Part shown: positions 35,505 through 44,404 of the stretch, one piece after another
How the letters are laid out: every line of letters begins with the position of its first letter
Position numbering within the stretch: position 1 is the first letter of the stretch
Assembly (NCBI GenBank): GCA_947493175.1
Contig: CANLQD010000001.1
Location: forward strand, 1,192,802-1,256,801
Reading direction: 5' to 3'
DNA: 64,000 nucleotides
Source of the DNA: an uncultured Flavobacteriaceae bacterium
GTDB taxonomy: Bacteria; Bacteroidota; Bacteroidia; Flavobacteriales; Flavobacteriaceae
The notes under the pieces: model-generated
Told to the model about the DNA's origin: nothing
What the model saw: the letters and a program-made list of their open reading frames with translations, nothing else
Databases searched by the model: none
Made by a program: the position numbers and the translations under genes

Positions 35505-38500
35505 TTGAAATTGAACAGTTATCACAACATCCTCGATAAACTGAACGGGTTTACCAAGAAGTACTATACCAAATTATTGGTAAAAGGACTATTGCTTTTC
35601 TTGGTCTTAGGCTTTTTGTTTTTTATCATAGCGATGAGCGTAGAGTATTTTCTGTGGCTCAATTCTACGGGTAGGCTTATACTTTTGCTTGTTTTTGTGG
35701 TGGTAGAGGTGCTATTGGTGTATCGGTATATCGCTATTCCTTTATTTTATCTGTTTAAAATTAGGCAGGGCATTAGTAATAAGGAGGCTTCTCTATTGAT
35801 TGGCAAACACTTTTCAGAAGTAGGAGATAAACTCTATAATCTGCTAGACCTTTCGGAGAATAAAGATCAATCGGAATTGTTATTGGCAAGTATAGAACAG
35901 CGTTCCAAGGCAATGAAGCCCATTCAGTTTACGAATGCAGTTAATTTAAGGGAAAACCTAAGATACGCGAAGTACTTGTTGATTCCGCTCGTGGTATTTC
36001 TGCTGATAGCGCTCAGTGGTAATCTGGCATCTTTCTTTGGTTCAGCCAAGCGTGTAGTGAATTATGACATGGCGTATGAACCTCCGGCCCCTTTTCACTT
36101 TAGATTGTTGAATAAAACCTTGGAGGTGCTGGATTCGGAATCGTATACGATTCAGCTCTCCACAGTGGGAGAGGTGCGTCCGAACACGGTATTTATAATA
36201 TTGGATGGAAAAGAAGCACTGTTACAGGAACAGAACGGTATTTTTCAATATACCTTTTCGCCCCCATTGCAATCCGTGGATTTTTATTTTAGGGCGAATG
36301 GTATCCAGTCTTCGGAGTACCGATTAAAAGCGTTGAAAACACCTTCTATCCAAGATTTCACAATGAAGTTATCATATCCAAAATATACCAATCGCCCTCC
36401 TGAAGTTTTGAAGAGCACGGGAAATGCCACTTTTCCTGAGGGCACTACAGTAGAATGGCTGCTAAAGGGGCGCCATACAGAAAATGTGAGCTTGATAACG
36501 AAAGATACCACACTTTCTTTTAAAAAGGAAGACCAAGTGTTTGAACTCACCAAGGATGTCTATCGGGACATGGAATACGAGGTAGCTACCGGTAACCAGA
36601 ATGTTGCTGATTATGAAAAATTGGCATATCGTTTTAAGGTCATTAGGGATGCTTATCCGACCATACGTGCAAAGCAGGTTTTGGACTCCTTGAATCCTAA
36701 CATAGCCTATTTTGTTGGGGAAGCGACCGATGACTATCGAATTGAGCAAATACAATTGGTGTGCTACCCTAACAATGAAGAGAACGAAAAACAACGAATA
36801 ATACTTGATACTCCCAAAGCTAATTTCAATAGGTTCTACTATACATTTCCGTCGGGCCTGGAGTTGAATCCGGATACAGCCTATAGTTTTTATTTTGAAG
36901 CCACAGACAATGATGCCATTCACAAGGGAAAAACAACCAAAAGCCAAGTTTTTTCCTTACGGTTGTTAGATGAAGATGAACTGAAAAATAGGGAACTACA
37001 AACGCAGCAATCGATTATAGGCAATATGGATCGCTCGCTCGAAAGGTTCAAGGAGCAGAAGGAAACCTTAAAAGAAATCAATAAAGGTCAAAAGGAAAAA
37101 AGTCAATTAAACTTTAATGACCAGAACCAGATTAGGGATTTTTTGAAAAAGCAAGAACAGCAGGAGAGCATGATGCAGAAGTTCAGCAAGCAATTGAAGG
37201 AGAATTTGCAGAAATCCGAGGAAGACGACAAATTGAACAAGCTTTTGCAAGAGCGGTTAGAACGACAGGAAAAAGAGGCCAAGAAGAACGAAAAGTTGTT
37301 GGAAGAGCTAAACAAAATAGCTGACAAGATCAACAAGGAGGAACTCAGTAAAAAATTGGACGAACTTGGAAAGAAGCAACAGAACAGCCAGCGGAATCTG
37401 GAGCAGTTGGTTGAATTGACCAAGCGGTATTATGTAACCGAAAAGGCTTCACAATTGGCGAGAGACCTAGAAAAATTGGGCGAAAGGCAGTCGCATTTAT
37501 CGGAGGTTAAAATTGGGCAGGATTTCTCGGCAAAGGAACAGGATGTGTTAAATAAGAGTTTCGAAAAGATTACGGAGGAATTAGAGGAGTTAAAAAAGGA
37601 TAATGAAGACCTAAAGAAACCTTTGGACCTGAAAATCAATGAAACGAAGAAGCAAGGGGTGAAGACCGATCAGAAGGAGGCGCTTGAACAAATTAACAAA
37701 CATGAAAGTGTAGTGGAGTCGACTGCTTCCGATGAAAAGCAAAAATCTGCAAAGACAGTTTCTCAAAAACAAAAATCCGCTGCTGAGAAAATGAAGGAAA
37801 TGGCAAGAGATTTACAACAATCTTCGGCAAGTGGTGCTAGTGGGTCCTCAGTGTCCGAGGATGCTGAAATGCTACGTCAGATTTTGGATAACCTGGTTAC
37901 TTTTTCGTTTAAACAGGAAGGTTTATTTGAAACCTTGGAAGATTCTGATTCCGACCTTCCACAGTTTTCGTCCATTGTTCGAAAGCAACAGGAGTTAAGA
38001 GGGCTTTTCGAACATGTAGATGACAGTCTGTTTGCACTGTCATTACGTCAAGCGGAGCTGTCCGAGTTTGTGAACGAGCAGATCACCGAAGTTTATTACA
38101 ACATAGATAAGTCTTTGGAAAGTATGGCAGAGAATCAGATATACCAAGGGGTATCTTATCAAAAGTATGTACTGAATGCATCGAACAGTTTGGCTGATTT
38201 TCTGGCAAAGTTGTTGGACAACATGAATCAGAGCATGCAAATGGGGCAGGGATCGGGACAAAGTCAAGATGGTTTTCAACTACCGGATATCATTAAGGAA
38301 CAAGGACAGTTGAAAGAAAAAATGGAAGGAATGGGTCAATCAGGACAGGGAAAGCCTCAACAAGGGGAAGGAAAAGGTGAAAAGGGTGAGGGAACTGCTG
38401 GGGAAGAAGGAGACGCAAAATCTGAAGAAGGAGAGGGTGGAGAGCAGGGGGAGAAAGGCAAAGGACAGACAGGTAAGAACGGAAAGAACGGAGAAGGGCA

Positions 38501-38990
38501 TGAAGGAAATGAGGGTTCCGGAGGCAAGGGCTCTCAGGAGGGTGGCTCTGGGCAGGGTGAGGGTAATGAGGAAGAGTTGCGGGAGATTTACGAAATTTAC
38601 AAAGAACAGCAGCGCATACGTCAAGAGTTGGAGCAGCAGTTACAGAATATGATTAATAATAACGACCGTAAGCTGGGGGAGAAGTTGTTACGACAAATGG
38701 AAGACTTTGAAAACGATTTACTGGAAAATGGGATTACGCAAAGAGGGCTATCAAAGATTAACAACATCCAGTATGAACTATTGAAGCTTGAGAATGCCGC
38801 GATGAAACAGGGCAAGAAACAGGAACGGGAAAGTAGTTCCAACCAAAAACAGTTTCAGAATCCGATCACTACGAAACCTGAATTGTTGGAGGATTATCGA
38901 GACGAAATTGAAATTTTAAATCGACAAGCGTTACCTTTGCGGCCGAATTTTCAGGAAAAGGTAAAAGACTACTTCGAACAAGATGATTGA
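35505..38990 (+). CDS. DUF4175 family large membrane-anchored coiled-coil protein
   Basis: This 1161-residue protein is of the size and layout of the Bacteroidota DUF4175 family. Two to three hydrophobic segments lie in the first 190 residues (about 28-50, 57-80 and 152-175), followed by a beta-rich extracytoplasmic region (about 200-495). Then come very long charged coiled coils (about 500-760), another helical region (about 780-920), and a Gly/Glu/Lys/Gln-rich low-complexity tract (about 925-1030). It ends with a helical tail. Start is a TTG at 35505. The stop overlaps the start of ybeY by 8 bases. Function is unknown; a cell-envelope scaffold role is a guess. Confidence 0.8.
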   Translation: MKLNSYHNILDKLNGFTKKYYTKLLVKGLLLFLVLGFLFFIIAMSVEYFLWLNSTGRLILLLVFVVVEVLLVYRYIAIPLFYLFKIRQGISNKEASLLIGKHFSEVGDKLYNLLDLSENKDQSELLLASIEQRSKAMKPIQFTNAVNLRENLRYAKYLLIPLVVFLLIALSGNLASFFGSAKRVVNYDMAYEPPAPFHFRLLNKTLEVLDSESYTIQLSTVGEVRPNTVFIILDGKEALLQEQNGIFQYTFSPPLQSVDFYFRANGIQSSEYRLKALKTPSIQDFTMKLSYPKYTNRPPEVLKSTGNATFPEGTTVEWLLKGRHTENVSLITKDTTLSFKKEDQVFELTKDVYRDMEYEVATGNQNVADYEKLAYRFKVIRDAYPTIRAKQVLDSLNPNIAYFVGEATDDYRIEQIQLVCYPNNEENEKQRIILDTPKANFNRFYYTFPSGLELNPDTAYSFYFEATDNDAIHKGKTTKSQVFSLRLLDEDELKNRELQTQQSIIGNMDRSLERFKEQKETLKEINKGQKEKSQLNFNDQNQIRDFLKKQEQQESMMQKFSKQLKENLQKSEEDDKLNKLLQERLERQEKEAKKNEKLLEELNKIADKINKEELSKKLDELGKKQQNSQRNLEQLVELTKRYYVTEKASQLARDLEKLGERQSHLSEVKIGQDFSAKEQDVLNKSFEKITEELEELKKDNEDLKKPLDLKINETKKQGVKTDQKEALEQINKHESVVESTASDEKQKSAKTVSQKQKSAAEKMKEMARDLQQSSASGASGSSVSEDAEMLRQILDNLVTFSFKQEGLFETLEDSDSDLPQFSSIVRKQQELRGLFEHVDDSLFALSLRQAELSEFVNEQITEVYYNIDKSLESMAENQIYQGVSYQKYVLNASNSLADFLAKLLDNMNQSMQMGQGSGQSQDGFQLPDIIKEQGQLKEKMEGMGQSGQGKPQQGEGKGEKGEGTAGEEGDAKSEEGEGGEQGEKGKGQTGKNGKNGEGHEGNEGSGGKGSQEGGSGQGEGNEEELREIYEIYKEQQRIRQELEQQLQNMINNNDRKLGEKLLRQMEDFENDLLENGITQRGLSKINNIQYELLKLENAAMKQGKKQERESSSNQKQFQNPITTKPELLEDYRDEIEILNRQALPLRPNFQEKVKDYFEQDD

Positions 38991-39402
38991 GTTTCATTAT
39001 GAATCCGATTTTCAGTTAACATCAGAACCCGATTACTCCGACTGGATAAATAGGGTAGTCGAATCCGAACAAAGAAACCTGGGTGATTTGGTCTATGTGT
39101 TTTGTGATGATGAATATCTGCTGAATATGAATCAGAAGTATTTGATGCATGATACATATACTGACATTATAACGTTCGACTATGGTCAGGGAAGCGTAAT
39201 ATCAGGTGACATTTTTATATCGACGGATAGAGTATGGGAGAATGCGTTAAAGTTCGAAGCAACATTTGAAGAGGAGTTGCTACGTGTGATGGTTCATGGC
39301 GTCTTGCATTTGGTAGGTTATGTCGATAAGAGTAAGGACGACAAATTGCTGATGCGGGAAAAGGAAGAACAAAAAATAAAAATGTTCCACGTGGAACAAT
39401 AG
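38983..39402 (+). CDS. ybeY: rRNA maturation endoribonuclease YbeY
   Basis: This 139-residue UPF0054 metal-dependent endoribonuclease is involved in 16S rRNA 3'-end maturation and ribosome quality control. The metal motif reads HGVLHLVGYVD at about residues 105-115. The first two histidines are present, but the position of the third (canonical GYDH) is not His. FCDDEYLLNMNQKYLMHDTYTDIITFDY is the other family hallmark (split). The start overlaps the DUF4175 stop by 8 bases. The final six codons (MFHVEQ) and stop coincide with a perfect parS palindrome. Confidence 0.9.
   Translation: MIEFHYESDFQLTSEPDYSDWINRVVESEQRNLGDLVYVFCDDEYLLNMNQKYLMHDTYTDIITFDYGQGSVISGDIFISTDRVWENALKFEATFEEELLRVMVHGVLHLVGYVDKSKDDKLLMREKEEQKIKMFHVEQ
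39383..39398. promoter_or_regulatory. parS centromere site (ParB-binding), inside ybeY 3' end
   Basis: TGTTCCACGTGGAACA is a perfect 16-bp palindrome and an exact match to the broadly conserved bacterial parS consensus TGTTNCACGTGNAACA. It lies within the last codons of ybeY, where it encodes MFHVEQ, and 87 bp upstream of mnmG. ParB loads at parS to organise and segregate the origin region. Confidence 0.88.
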
Positions 39403-39485
39403 CTTCGAATGGGTGGTTTGTTCATGAAAGATCTATACACAGGGTTTGTTTCGTTGATATCTTTTCTTTATAAATTGTTGGAGAC

Positions 39486-41354
39486 ATGTTTACAGAGGAG
39501 TATGATGTAATAGTAGTTGGTGGTGGGCATGCTGGCGCAGAGGCTGCGGCTGCGGCTGCCAATATGGGTTCTAAGACCTTGTTGGTAACCATGAATTTGC
39601 AAACCATTGGGCAAATGTCCTGTAACCCGGCTATGGGAGGTATTGCAAAAGGTCAGATTGTTCGGGAAATAGATGCATTGGGAGGATACAGTGGAATTGT
39701 GACCGATCGATCTGCTATTCAGTTTAAAATGTTGAACAAATCGAAGGGTCCAGCGATGTGGAGTCCGCGTGCGCAGAACGATCGTATGCGATTTGCAGAG
39801 GAATGGAGATTGCTTTTGGAGGGCACACCCAATTGTGATTTTTATCAGGAAATGGTGAATGGGCTGCTAACCAAGAACGGAAAGGTAATTGGAGTGCGTA
39901 CTTCACTGGGGCTGGAGATTCGGGCTAAGGCGGTCGTGCTAACCAATGGCACATTTTTAAACGGACTAATTCATATTGGTGAAAAGCAGTTAGGAGGCGG
40001 CAGGGCAGGTGAAAAGGCTTCCACTGGCATTACGGAACAACTGTTGGATTTCGGTTTTGATAGCGGTCGAATGAAAACCGGTACTCCACCAAGAGTTGAC
40101 GGAAGATCACTCAATTATGAAGTAATGATACCCCAGCCTGGGGATAATGAACCGGAGAAGTTTTCATATTTGGAAACCAAGGTTCTTAAAAATCAACGAG
40201 ACTGTCACATGACACATACGAGCGCAATGGTGCATGATTTATTGCGGGAAGGCTTTGATCGTTCACCTATGTTTAATGGTCGGATACGAAGTATAGGTCC
40301 TCGGTATTGTCCTTCTATAGAGGATAAAATTCATCGTTTTGCAGATAAGGATAGTCACCAGATTTTTGTGGAACCAGAGGGTTGGAATACGGTAGAAGTA
40401 TATGTCAATGGTTTTTCAACTTCACTTCCGGAAGAGGTACAATTCAAAGCATTGAGATCGGTTAAAGGATTTGAAAATGTAAAATTTTTTAGACCGGGAT
40501 ATGCGATAGAGTATGATTACTTTCCGCCTACGCAATTGAAGCATACGCTAGAAACGAAGTTGGTAGATAATCTTTATTTTGCAGGTCAGATAAATGGAAC
40601 CACAGGTTATGAGGAAGCGGCCTCTCAAGGATTAATGGCAGGCATCAATGCACATTTAAAGATTAATCAAGCAGATCCATTTATTTTAAAACGGGATGAG
40701 GCATATATAGGAGTTTTAATCGATGATTTAATTACGAAGGGAACCGAGGAACCATATCGAATGTTTACTTCAAGGGCGGAATATAGAACCTTACTACGTC
40801 AAGATAATGCTGATTTACGGTTAACACCAAAAGGATATGAGATAGGATTGGCGAAGGAGGAACGTTTAAGACGAATGGAGGAGAAGGAGCAAAAATCAAA
40901 TGCTTTTGTTGACTTTTTCAAACAAACGAGCGTTGTTCCCGAAGACATTAATCCGATCCTTGAGCGTTTGGAGTCCTCAACGGTAAAGCAATCGGACAAG
41001 ATGTTCAAGGTGTTCTCAAGGCCGAAAGTCACCATGGACCACATGCTGGAGTTGGACGCGGTGTCGGGTTTCGTAAATAAACATGCACTGGATCGTGAGG
41101 TGCTGGAACAGACAGAGATTCAGGTTAAATATTCAGGCTATATCGCAAAGGAGAAGTTGAATGCAGATAAATTGCAACGTTTGGAGAACGTAAAGATTCC
41201 GGAGAACTTCGATTATTCAAAACTAAAGTCCTTGTCTTATGAGGCCCGCGAAAAACTAAACGCTATACAACCAGTGACTATAGCCCAAGCGGCAAGGGTG
41301 AGTGGTGTAAATCCGTCAGATATTAGTGTGCTTTTGGTCTTTTTAGGGAGATAA
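39486..41354 (+). CDS. mnmG: tRNA uridine 5-carboxymethylaminomethyl modification enzyme MnmG
   Basis: This 622-residue FAD protein (GidA) works with MnmE to install cmnm5U at wobble position 34 of several tRNAs. The N terminus has the FAD-binding VVGGGHAGAEAA motif at about 11-22, then GQMSCNPAMGGIAKGQ, KTGTPPRVDGRS, the GQINGTTGYEEAASQG motif near residue 365-380, and SRAEYRTLLRQDNADLRL. The C-terminal helical domain ends with ARVSGVNPSDISVLLVFL. Length is normal. It is flanked on both sides by perfect parS sites. MnmG genes sit beside the chromosomal origin in many bacteria. Confidence 0.97.
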   Translation: MFTEEYDVIVVGGGHAGAEAAAAAANMGSKTLLVTMNLQTIGQMSCNPAMGGIAKGQIVREIDALGGYSGIVTDRSAIQFKMLNKSKGPAMWSPRAQNDRMRFAEEWRLLLEGTPNCDFYQEMVNGLLTKNGKVIGVRTSLGLEIRAKAVVLTNGTFLNGLIHIGEKQLGGGRAGEKASTGITEQLLDFGFDSGRMKTGTPPRVDGRSLNYEVMIPQPGDNEPEKFSYLETKVLKNQRDCHMTHTSAMVHDLLREGFDRSPMFNGRIRSIGPRYCPSIEDKIHRFADKDSHQIFVEPEGWNTVEVYVNGFSTSLPEEVQFKALRSVKGFENVKFFRPGYAIEYDYFPPTQLKHTLETKLVDNLYFAGQINGTTGYEEAASQGLMAGINAHLKINQADPFILKRDEAYIGVLIDDLITKGTEEPYRMFTSRAEYRTLLRQDNADLRLTPKGYEIGLAKEERLRRMEEKEQKSNAFVDFFKQTSVVPEDINPILERLESSTVKQSDKMFKVFSRPKVTMDHMLELDAVSGFVNKHALDREVLEQTEIQVKYSGYIAKEKLNADKLQRLENVKIPENFDYSKLKSLSYEAREKLNAIQPVTIAQAARVSGVNPSDISVLLVFLGR

Positions 41355-41363
41355 GAAGGTGTA

Positions 41364-41379
41364 TGTTCCACGTGGAACA
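41364..41379. promoter_or_regulatory. parS centromere site (ParB-binding), downstream of mnmG
   Basis: This is a second exact copy of the palindrome TGTTCCACGTGGAACA, located 9 bases after the mnmG stop and 1981 bp from the copy in ybeY. It lies in non-coding DNA, so coding constraint cannot explain it. The remaining gap up to the lipoprotein gene at 41633 shows no other clear element apart from a locally GC-rich stretch at 41381-41435. Confidence 0.9.
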
Positions 41380-41632
41380 TGGGCTCGGGAGGCCGTGACC
41401 CCAAAACGAACCGAGGTGTGAACGCCGGATGGACATCACTTTCTTTTCATCGATTTTCAGCTTTCATCGTAATATTTGCTAGAGAGAAATTGTTTTTTCG
41501 TCAAACATGGCGACAATATGTTGCGCGTAGTTTTGCCTCTAGTGACAAAGGAAATTAAGAAGGTGAAGGTTGAAATTACTACGATAGTTTGGTTTGGTTT
41601 TTGATGAGAAACTACGAACCAATACAACATCC

Positions 41633-42193
41633 ATGGTGCGATCGTTACTTTGCCTCTCTGTTATTCTGATACTGCAGTCCTGTATACCAATTCGTATTGC
41701 ACCCACCATTGACGATTATAAAATAACCAAGGGCAAAAAGTTCAAAAGAAGCCTCTCGAAACGACAGATGTTCATTTTCGAGGACCCTAAGGATGCAGAG
41801 CACTTTTACAATTACATCAACACCAAATATCAGTTAGGACATATAGATGTATACGACGATATTCCGTTTGTAATAGATCGCCAACAGTACTTTTTTGCTT
41901 GGTACGAAATAGAAATTGCCAATAAGACTTTGCATCTGGCTCCAGCAATGGTCGATGTTGTTATTAATGGTGCTTTGGGAAACGAAGAATTTGAGCCATA
42001 CCTCATGGAAAGTTCCAACAATTATACTAGAAAGGGGAATTGGTATATCGCAATTGAAGTCTATAGTGATTTGGAAAAAGACTGTTTGCAATCAGATTCG
42101 CTTTCACGGGAAGTCGTTTTAAAGTATCTTTCGGCCTTAAAGAAAGAATACCTGTCTACCCAGAATTATAATGAAGTCGTATTTAAAAACTAA
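41633..42193 (+). CDS. hypothetical lipoprotein
   Basis: This protein of about 186 residues starts at the ATG at 41633 and has a signal peptide with lipobox LQSC (Cys about residue 19). A longer frame reaching back to a TTG at 41594 would bury the signal peptide and is rejected. The mature part has a mixed alpha/beta look with Lys-rich RSLSKRQMFIFEDPKDAEHFYNYI (split) and no family I recognise. It overlaps the following methyltransferase by 23 bases, so the two are probably cotranscribed. Function is unknown; outer or inner membrane anchoring on the periplasmic side is likely. Confidence 0.75.
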   Translation: MVRSLLCLSVILILQSCIPIRIAPTIDDYKITKGKKFKRSLSKRQMFIFEDPKDAEHFYNYINTKYQLGHIDVYDDIPFVIDRQQYFFAWYEIEIANKTLHLAPAMVDVVINGALGNEEFEPYLMESSNNYTRKGNWYIAIEVYSDLEKDCLQSDSLSREVVLKYLSALKKEYLSTQNYNEVVFKN

Positions 42194-43007
42194 AGACTAT
42201 ACCGTTTCGAATGAGGAATTTGAATTGTTGTTAAAAGAGGATTTGGACATGTTGGTTACCCAGCCGCTTCCTGAAAATCTAAACGTTTACTATCAAAGCG
42301 AATCCTATATCTCCCATACCGATGCCAATAAATCCCTTGTGGATAAGATGTATCAAACGGTCAAAAAAGTAAGTTTGGCACGGAAGGTAAAATTAATGAA
42401 CGCCTATGCGGATGACAAGAAAACGGTTATGGATTTCGGAGCTGGCACAGGTGATTTTTTGCAGGCAGCAGCAGCTAGAGGTTGGCAGGTTCACGGAGTG
42501 GAGCCGAATTGGGGGGCTCGTCGAAAGGCTTCAGAAAAGGGCGTGAATCTAGTTCCTGAAATTACAGAACTGCAAAAGAAAAAATATCAAATCATAACGC
42601 TCTGGCATGTGTTGGAACATTTACCCGATTTGGAAAACCAAATCGAAGCACTCACTGCGCATTTAGAGGAAAATGGCACGATGTTCATTGCAGTGCCCAA
42701 CTTCCGCTCTTTTGATGCGCAGCACTATGGAACGTTTTGGGCGGCCTATGACGTGCCTAGACATCTGTGGCACTTCTCTCGCACATCCATTCAAAAGCTT
42801 TTTGCCCGTGTGGGGATGGAAGTAGTTAAAATACACCCAATGTATTTTGATTCCTTTTATGTTTCGCTGTTATCCGAAAAATATAAAACGGGCAAGCCAC
42901 GATATTTATCCGCTTTCTTCAACGGACTGCTTTCAAACGTAAAAGCATGGAGCTCTAACGAGTACTCATCCCTTATGTATGTATTGCAAAGGAAAAAGAC
43001 GCCTTAA
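42171..43007 (+). CDS. class I SAM-dependent methyltransferase
   Basis: This 278-residue protein has a Rossmann-type methyltransferase domain. Motif I is VMDFGAGTGDFLQAA at about residues 86-100, an acidic VHGVEPN strand follows, then ITLWHVLEHLPD (motif post-II) at about 142-153 and MFIAVPNFRS (motif III region). The pattern matches the Methyltransf_23/UbiG-like group, whose Bacteroidota members often act on small molecules, glycans or lipids. The substrate is unknown. The start ATG lies inside the preceding lipoprotein gene (23-base overlap). Confidence 0.88.
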   Translation: MKSYLKTKDYTVSNEEFELLLKEDLDMLVTQPLPENLNVYYQSESYISHTDANKSLVDKMYQTVKKVSLARKVKLMNAYADDKKTVMDFGAGTGDFLQAAAARGWQVHGVEPNWGARRKASEKGVNLVPEITELQKKKYQIITLWHVLEHLPDLENQIEALTAHLEENGTMFIAVPNFRSFDAQHYGTFWAAYDVPRHLWHFSRTSIQKLFARVGMEVVKIHPMYFDSFYVSLLSEKYKTGKPRYLSAFFNGLLSNVKAWSSNEYSSLMYVLQRKKTP

Positions 43008-43233
43008 AGGTATTGCCTAGCTTGAAAAACGCATTTTAAGATGTGCTATATCACTATTTGTAAACAAAATGACCCCAACCTACGCTTGTAGTAAAAAAAG
43101 CGGAAATGGGTGCTTTTATGAAGCTCAATTTCATAAACAAATCTAATAGTATATAAAAAATCGATAGAGACGTCTTATAACAGCTTGAGTTAGAACCAGC
43201 CACCCAGTTTCAGGGCGATAAAAATCCGCTTCG

Positions 43234-43267
43234 TTGAACGCACATTAAAAAAGCTTTGCTACTTTTG
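43234..43267 (+). promoter_or_regulatory. Bacteroidota-type promoter of the OmpH-like gene
   Basis: TTG at 43234-43236 is followed after 23 bases by TACTTTTG at 43260-43267, within the TTG-N17-23-TANNTTTG consensus. The ATG lies 34 bases further on. The rest of the gap 43008-43233 shows no reading frame. Confidence 0.7.
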
Positions 43268-43301
43268 CGCAACTTAAACAGAAATAACAAAAAAGACTAA
43301 G

Positions 43302-43811
43302 ATGAAAAAATTGATATTGACTTTCGCCGTTTTGGGAATAATGTCTTGTCAACAGCCAGCAAAAATAGCTTATGTAGATAATGTGGAGTTGTTGGATAAA
43401 TATCAGGAAAAAATTGACATCGAAACAAAATTCAATGCCAGGGTCGAGGCTATGGGAAAAAAGAAAGATAGTATTTCCCAAGCTTTTCAGTTAGAGGCGC
43501 AGGCCTTTCAGGCGAAAGCACAAAGTATGTCGCAGAAAAAGGCCCAGGAAGAGTATGGGCTCATTCAACAGAAAGGACAGTTCATCGGACAACAAATACA
43601 ACAGGAGGAACAGGAAATTCAACAAGCGGGCAGAACCGAGATGGATTCATTGGTCAGCAAAGTAAAAAAAGAAATCAAAGCATACGGTAAAGCGCAAGGA
43701 TATACTTATATCTTAGGAGGTGGAGAAGGTGGTGCTGTCTTATATGGTACAGATGCCGATAACATCACTGATGAGATTCTTAAGATTCTAAACGACAAGT
43801 ATAAGAACTAA
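43302..43811 (+). CDS. OmpH/Skp family chaperone, predicted lipoprotein
   Basis: This 169-residue protein has a short signal peptide with a lipoprotein-type box, GIMSC (Cys about residue 17), and then KIAYVDNVELLDKYQEK, the family's N-terminal strand. A long helical hairpin rich in Gln, Glu, Ala and Lys (about 45-125) forms the arms, ending with YGKAQGYTYILGGGEGGAVLYGTDADNIT, the C-terminal strands. Skp/OmpH trimers carry unfolded outer-membrane proteins across the periplasm. The lipidated N terminus suggests a membrane-tethered variant. It is monocistronic, with its own promoter and terminator. Confidence 0.87.
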   Translation: MKKLILTFAVLGIMSCQQPAKIAYVDNVELLDKYQEKIDIETKFNARVEAMGKKKDSISQAFQLEAQAFQAKAQSMSQKKAQEEYGLIQQKGQFIGQQIQQEEQEIQQAGRTEMDSLVSKVKKEIKAYGKAQGYTYILGGGEGGAVLYGTDADNITDEILKILNDKYKN

Positions 43812-43830
43812 GAAATTCATAGATAAGAGC

Positions 43831-43875
43831 AAAAAGAAGTCCCCCTTGGATATCGTCGTCCAAGGGGGACTTTTT
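43831..43875. terminator. bidirectional rho-independent terminator
   Basis: AGTCCCCCTTGGA and TCCAAGGGGGACT form a perfect 13-bp stem around an 8-base loop, with an A tract before and a T tract after it. It lies between the convergent OmpH-like and DoxX genes and serves both. Confidence 0.92.
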
Positions 43876-43899
43876 ATATATAGAATTCAGTGATGGTTT

Positions 43900-44298
43900 T
43901 TACTGCTGTAGTAAAAAAACCAAGAAAACGGCAGGGATAAAATATACCACGATCGTTTTCGCCCCTACATAATCTTTGGCTATGCGCTGGCCGAACAAAA
44001 GCATTAAAAGAGAAATACAGGACATTAATGCACCGTAGAAGGCAAATGAGGTGCTTCCACTGCGCATTATTTGAAAGAGACCAATACCACTCAGAATTCC
44101 AGCCGCTAGCTCGGAAACTAACACCGTACCTAGTAACAAAGGCACCGCCCCGGCAAGCGGTGTTTTCGAAAAATGCCCTGTTAACCAAGATAGGTTTCCT
44201 TTCCAATCGACCACCTTGTCAATACCGCTTTGCAAAAAGGTGATGATTAGAAATAATAATAACAACAGCTCCGTTGCGTGTTTGGTGATACCTTCCAT
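43900..44298 (-). CDS. DoxX-like small membrane protein
   Basis: This 132-residue protein has four hydrophobic segments (about 8-24, 48-70, 77-100 and 111-130). The first loop reads LQSGIDKVVDWKGNLSWLTGHF, resembling the DoxX/DoxD family pattern, in which a conserved F/Q-SG-x-K-V/L motif follows the first helix. The family's role is unclear, with links to redox and membrane integrity. It is downstream of holB on the same strand with a 106-bp gap. Confidence 0.7.
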   Translation of the reverse strand: MEGITKHATELLLLLFLIITFLQSGIDKVVDWKGNLSWLTGHFSKTPLAGAVPLLLGTVLVSELAAGILSGIGLFQIMRSGSTSFAFYGALMSCISLLMLLFGQRIAKDYVGAKTIVVYFIPAVFLVFLLQQ

Positions 44299-44404
44299 AG
44301 TAATAGATTTAAGATTTTATGAGCGAGCTTTTCCGGTAATTAGCGACCTACTCGAATTCCGTTTTCGCCCCGTTTTATTTTTCTTGATACAACCGCTGAA
44401 ACTA

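Noticed and set aside
41381..41440. GC-rich stretch after the second parS considered as a small RNA or terminator
   Set aside because: No stable stem followed by a T tract and no promoter match could be made out.
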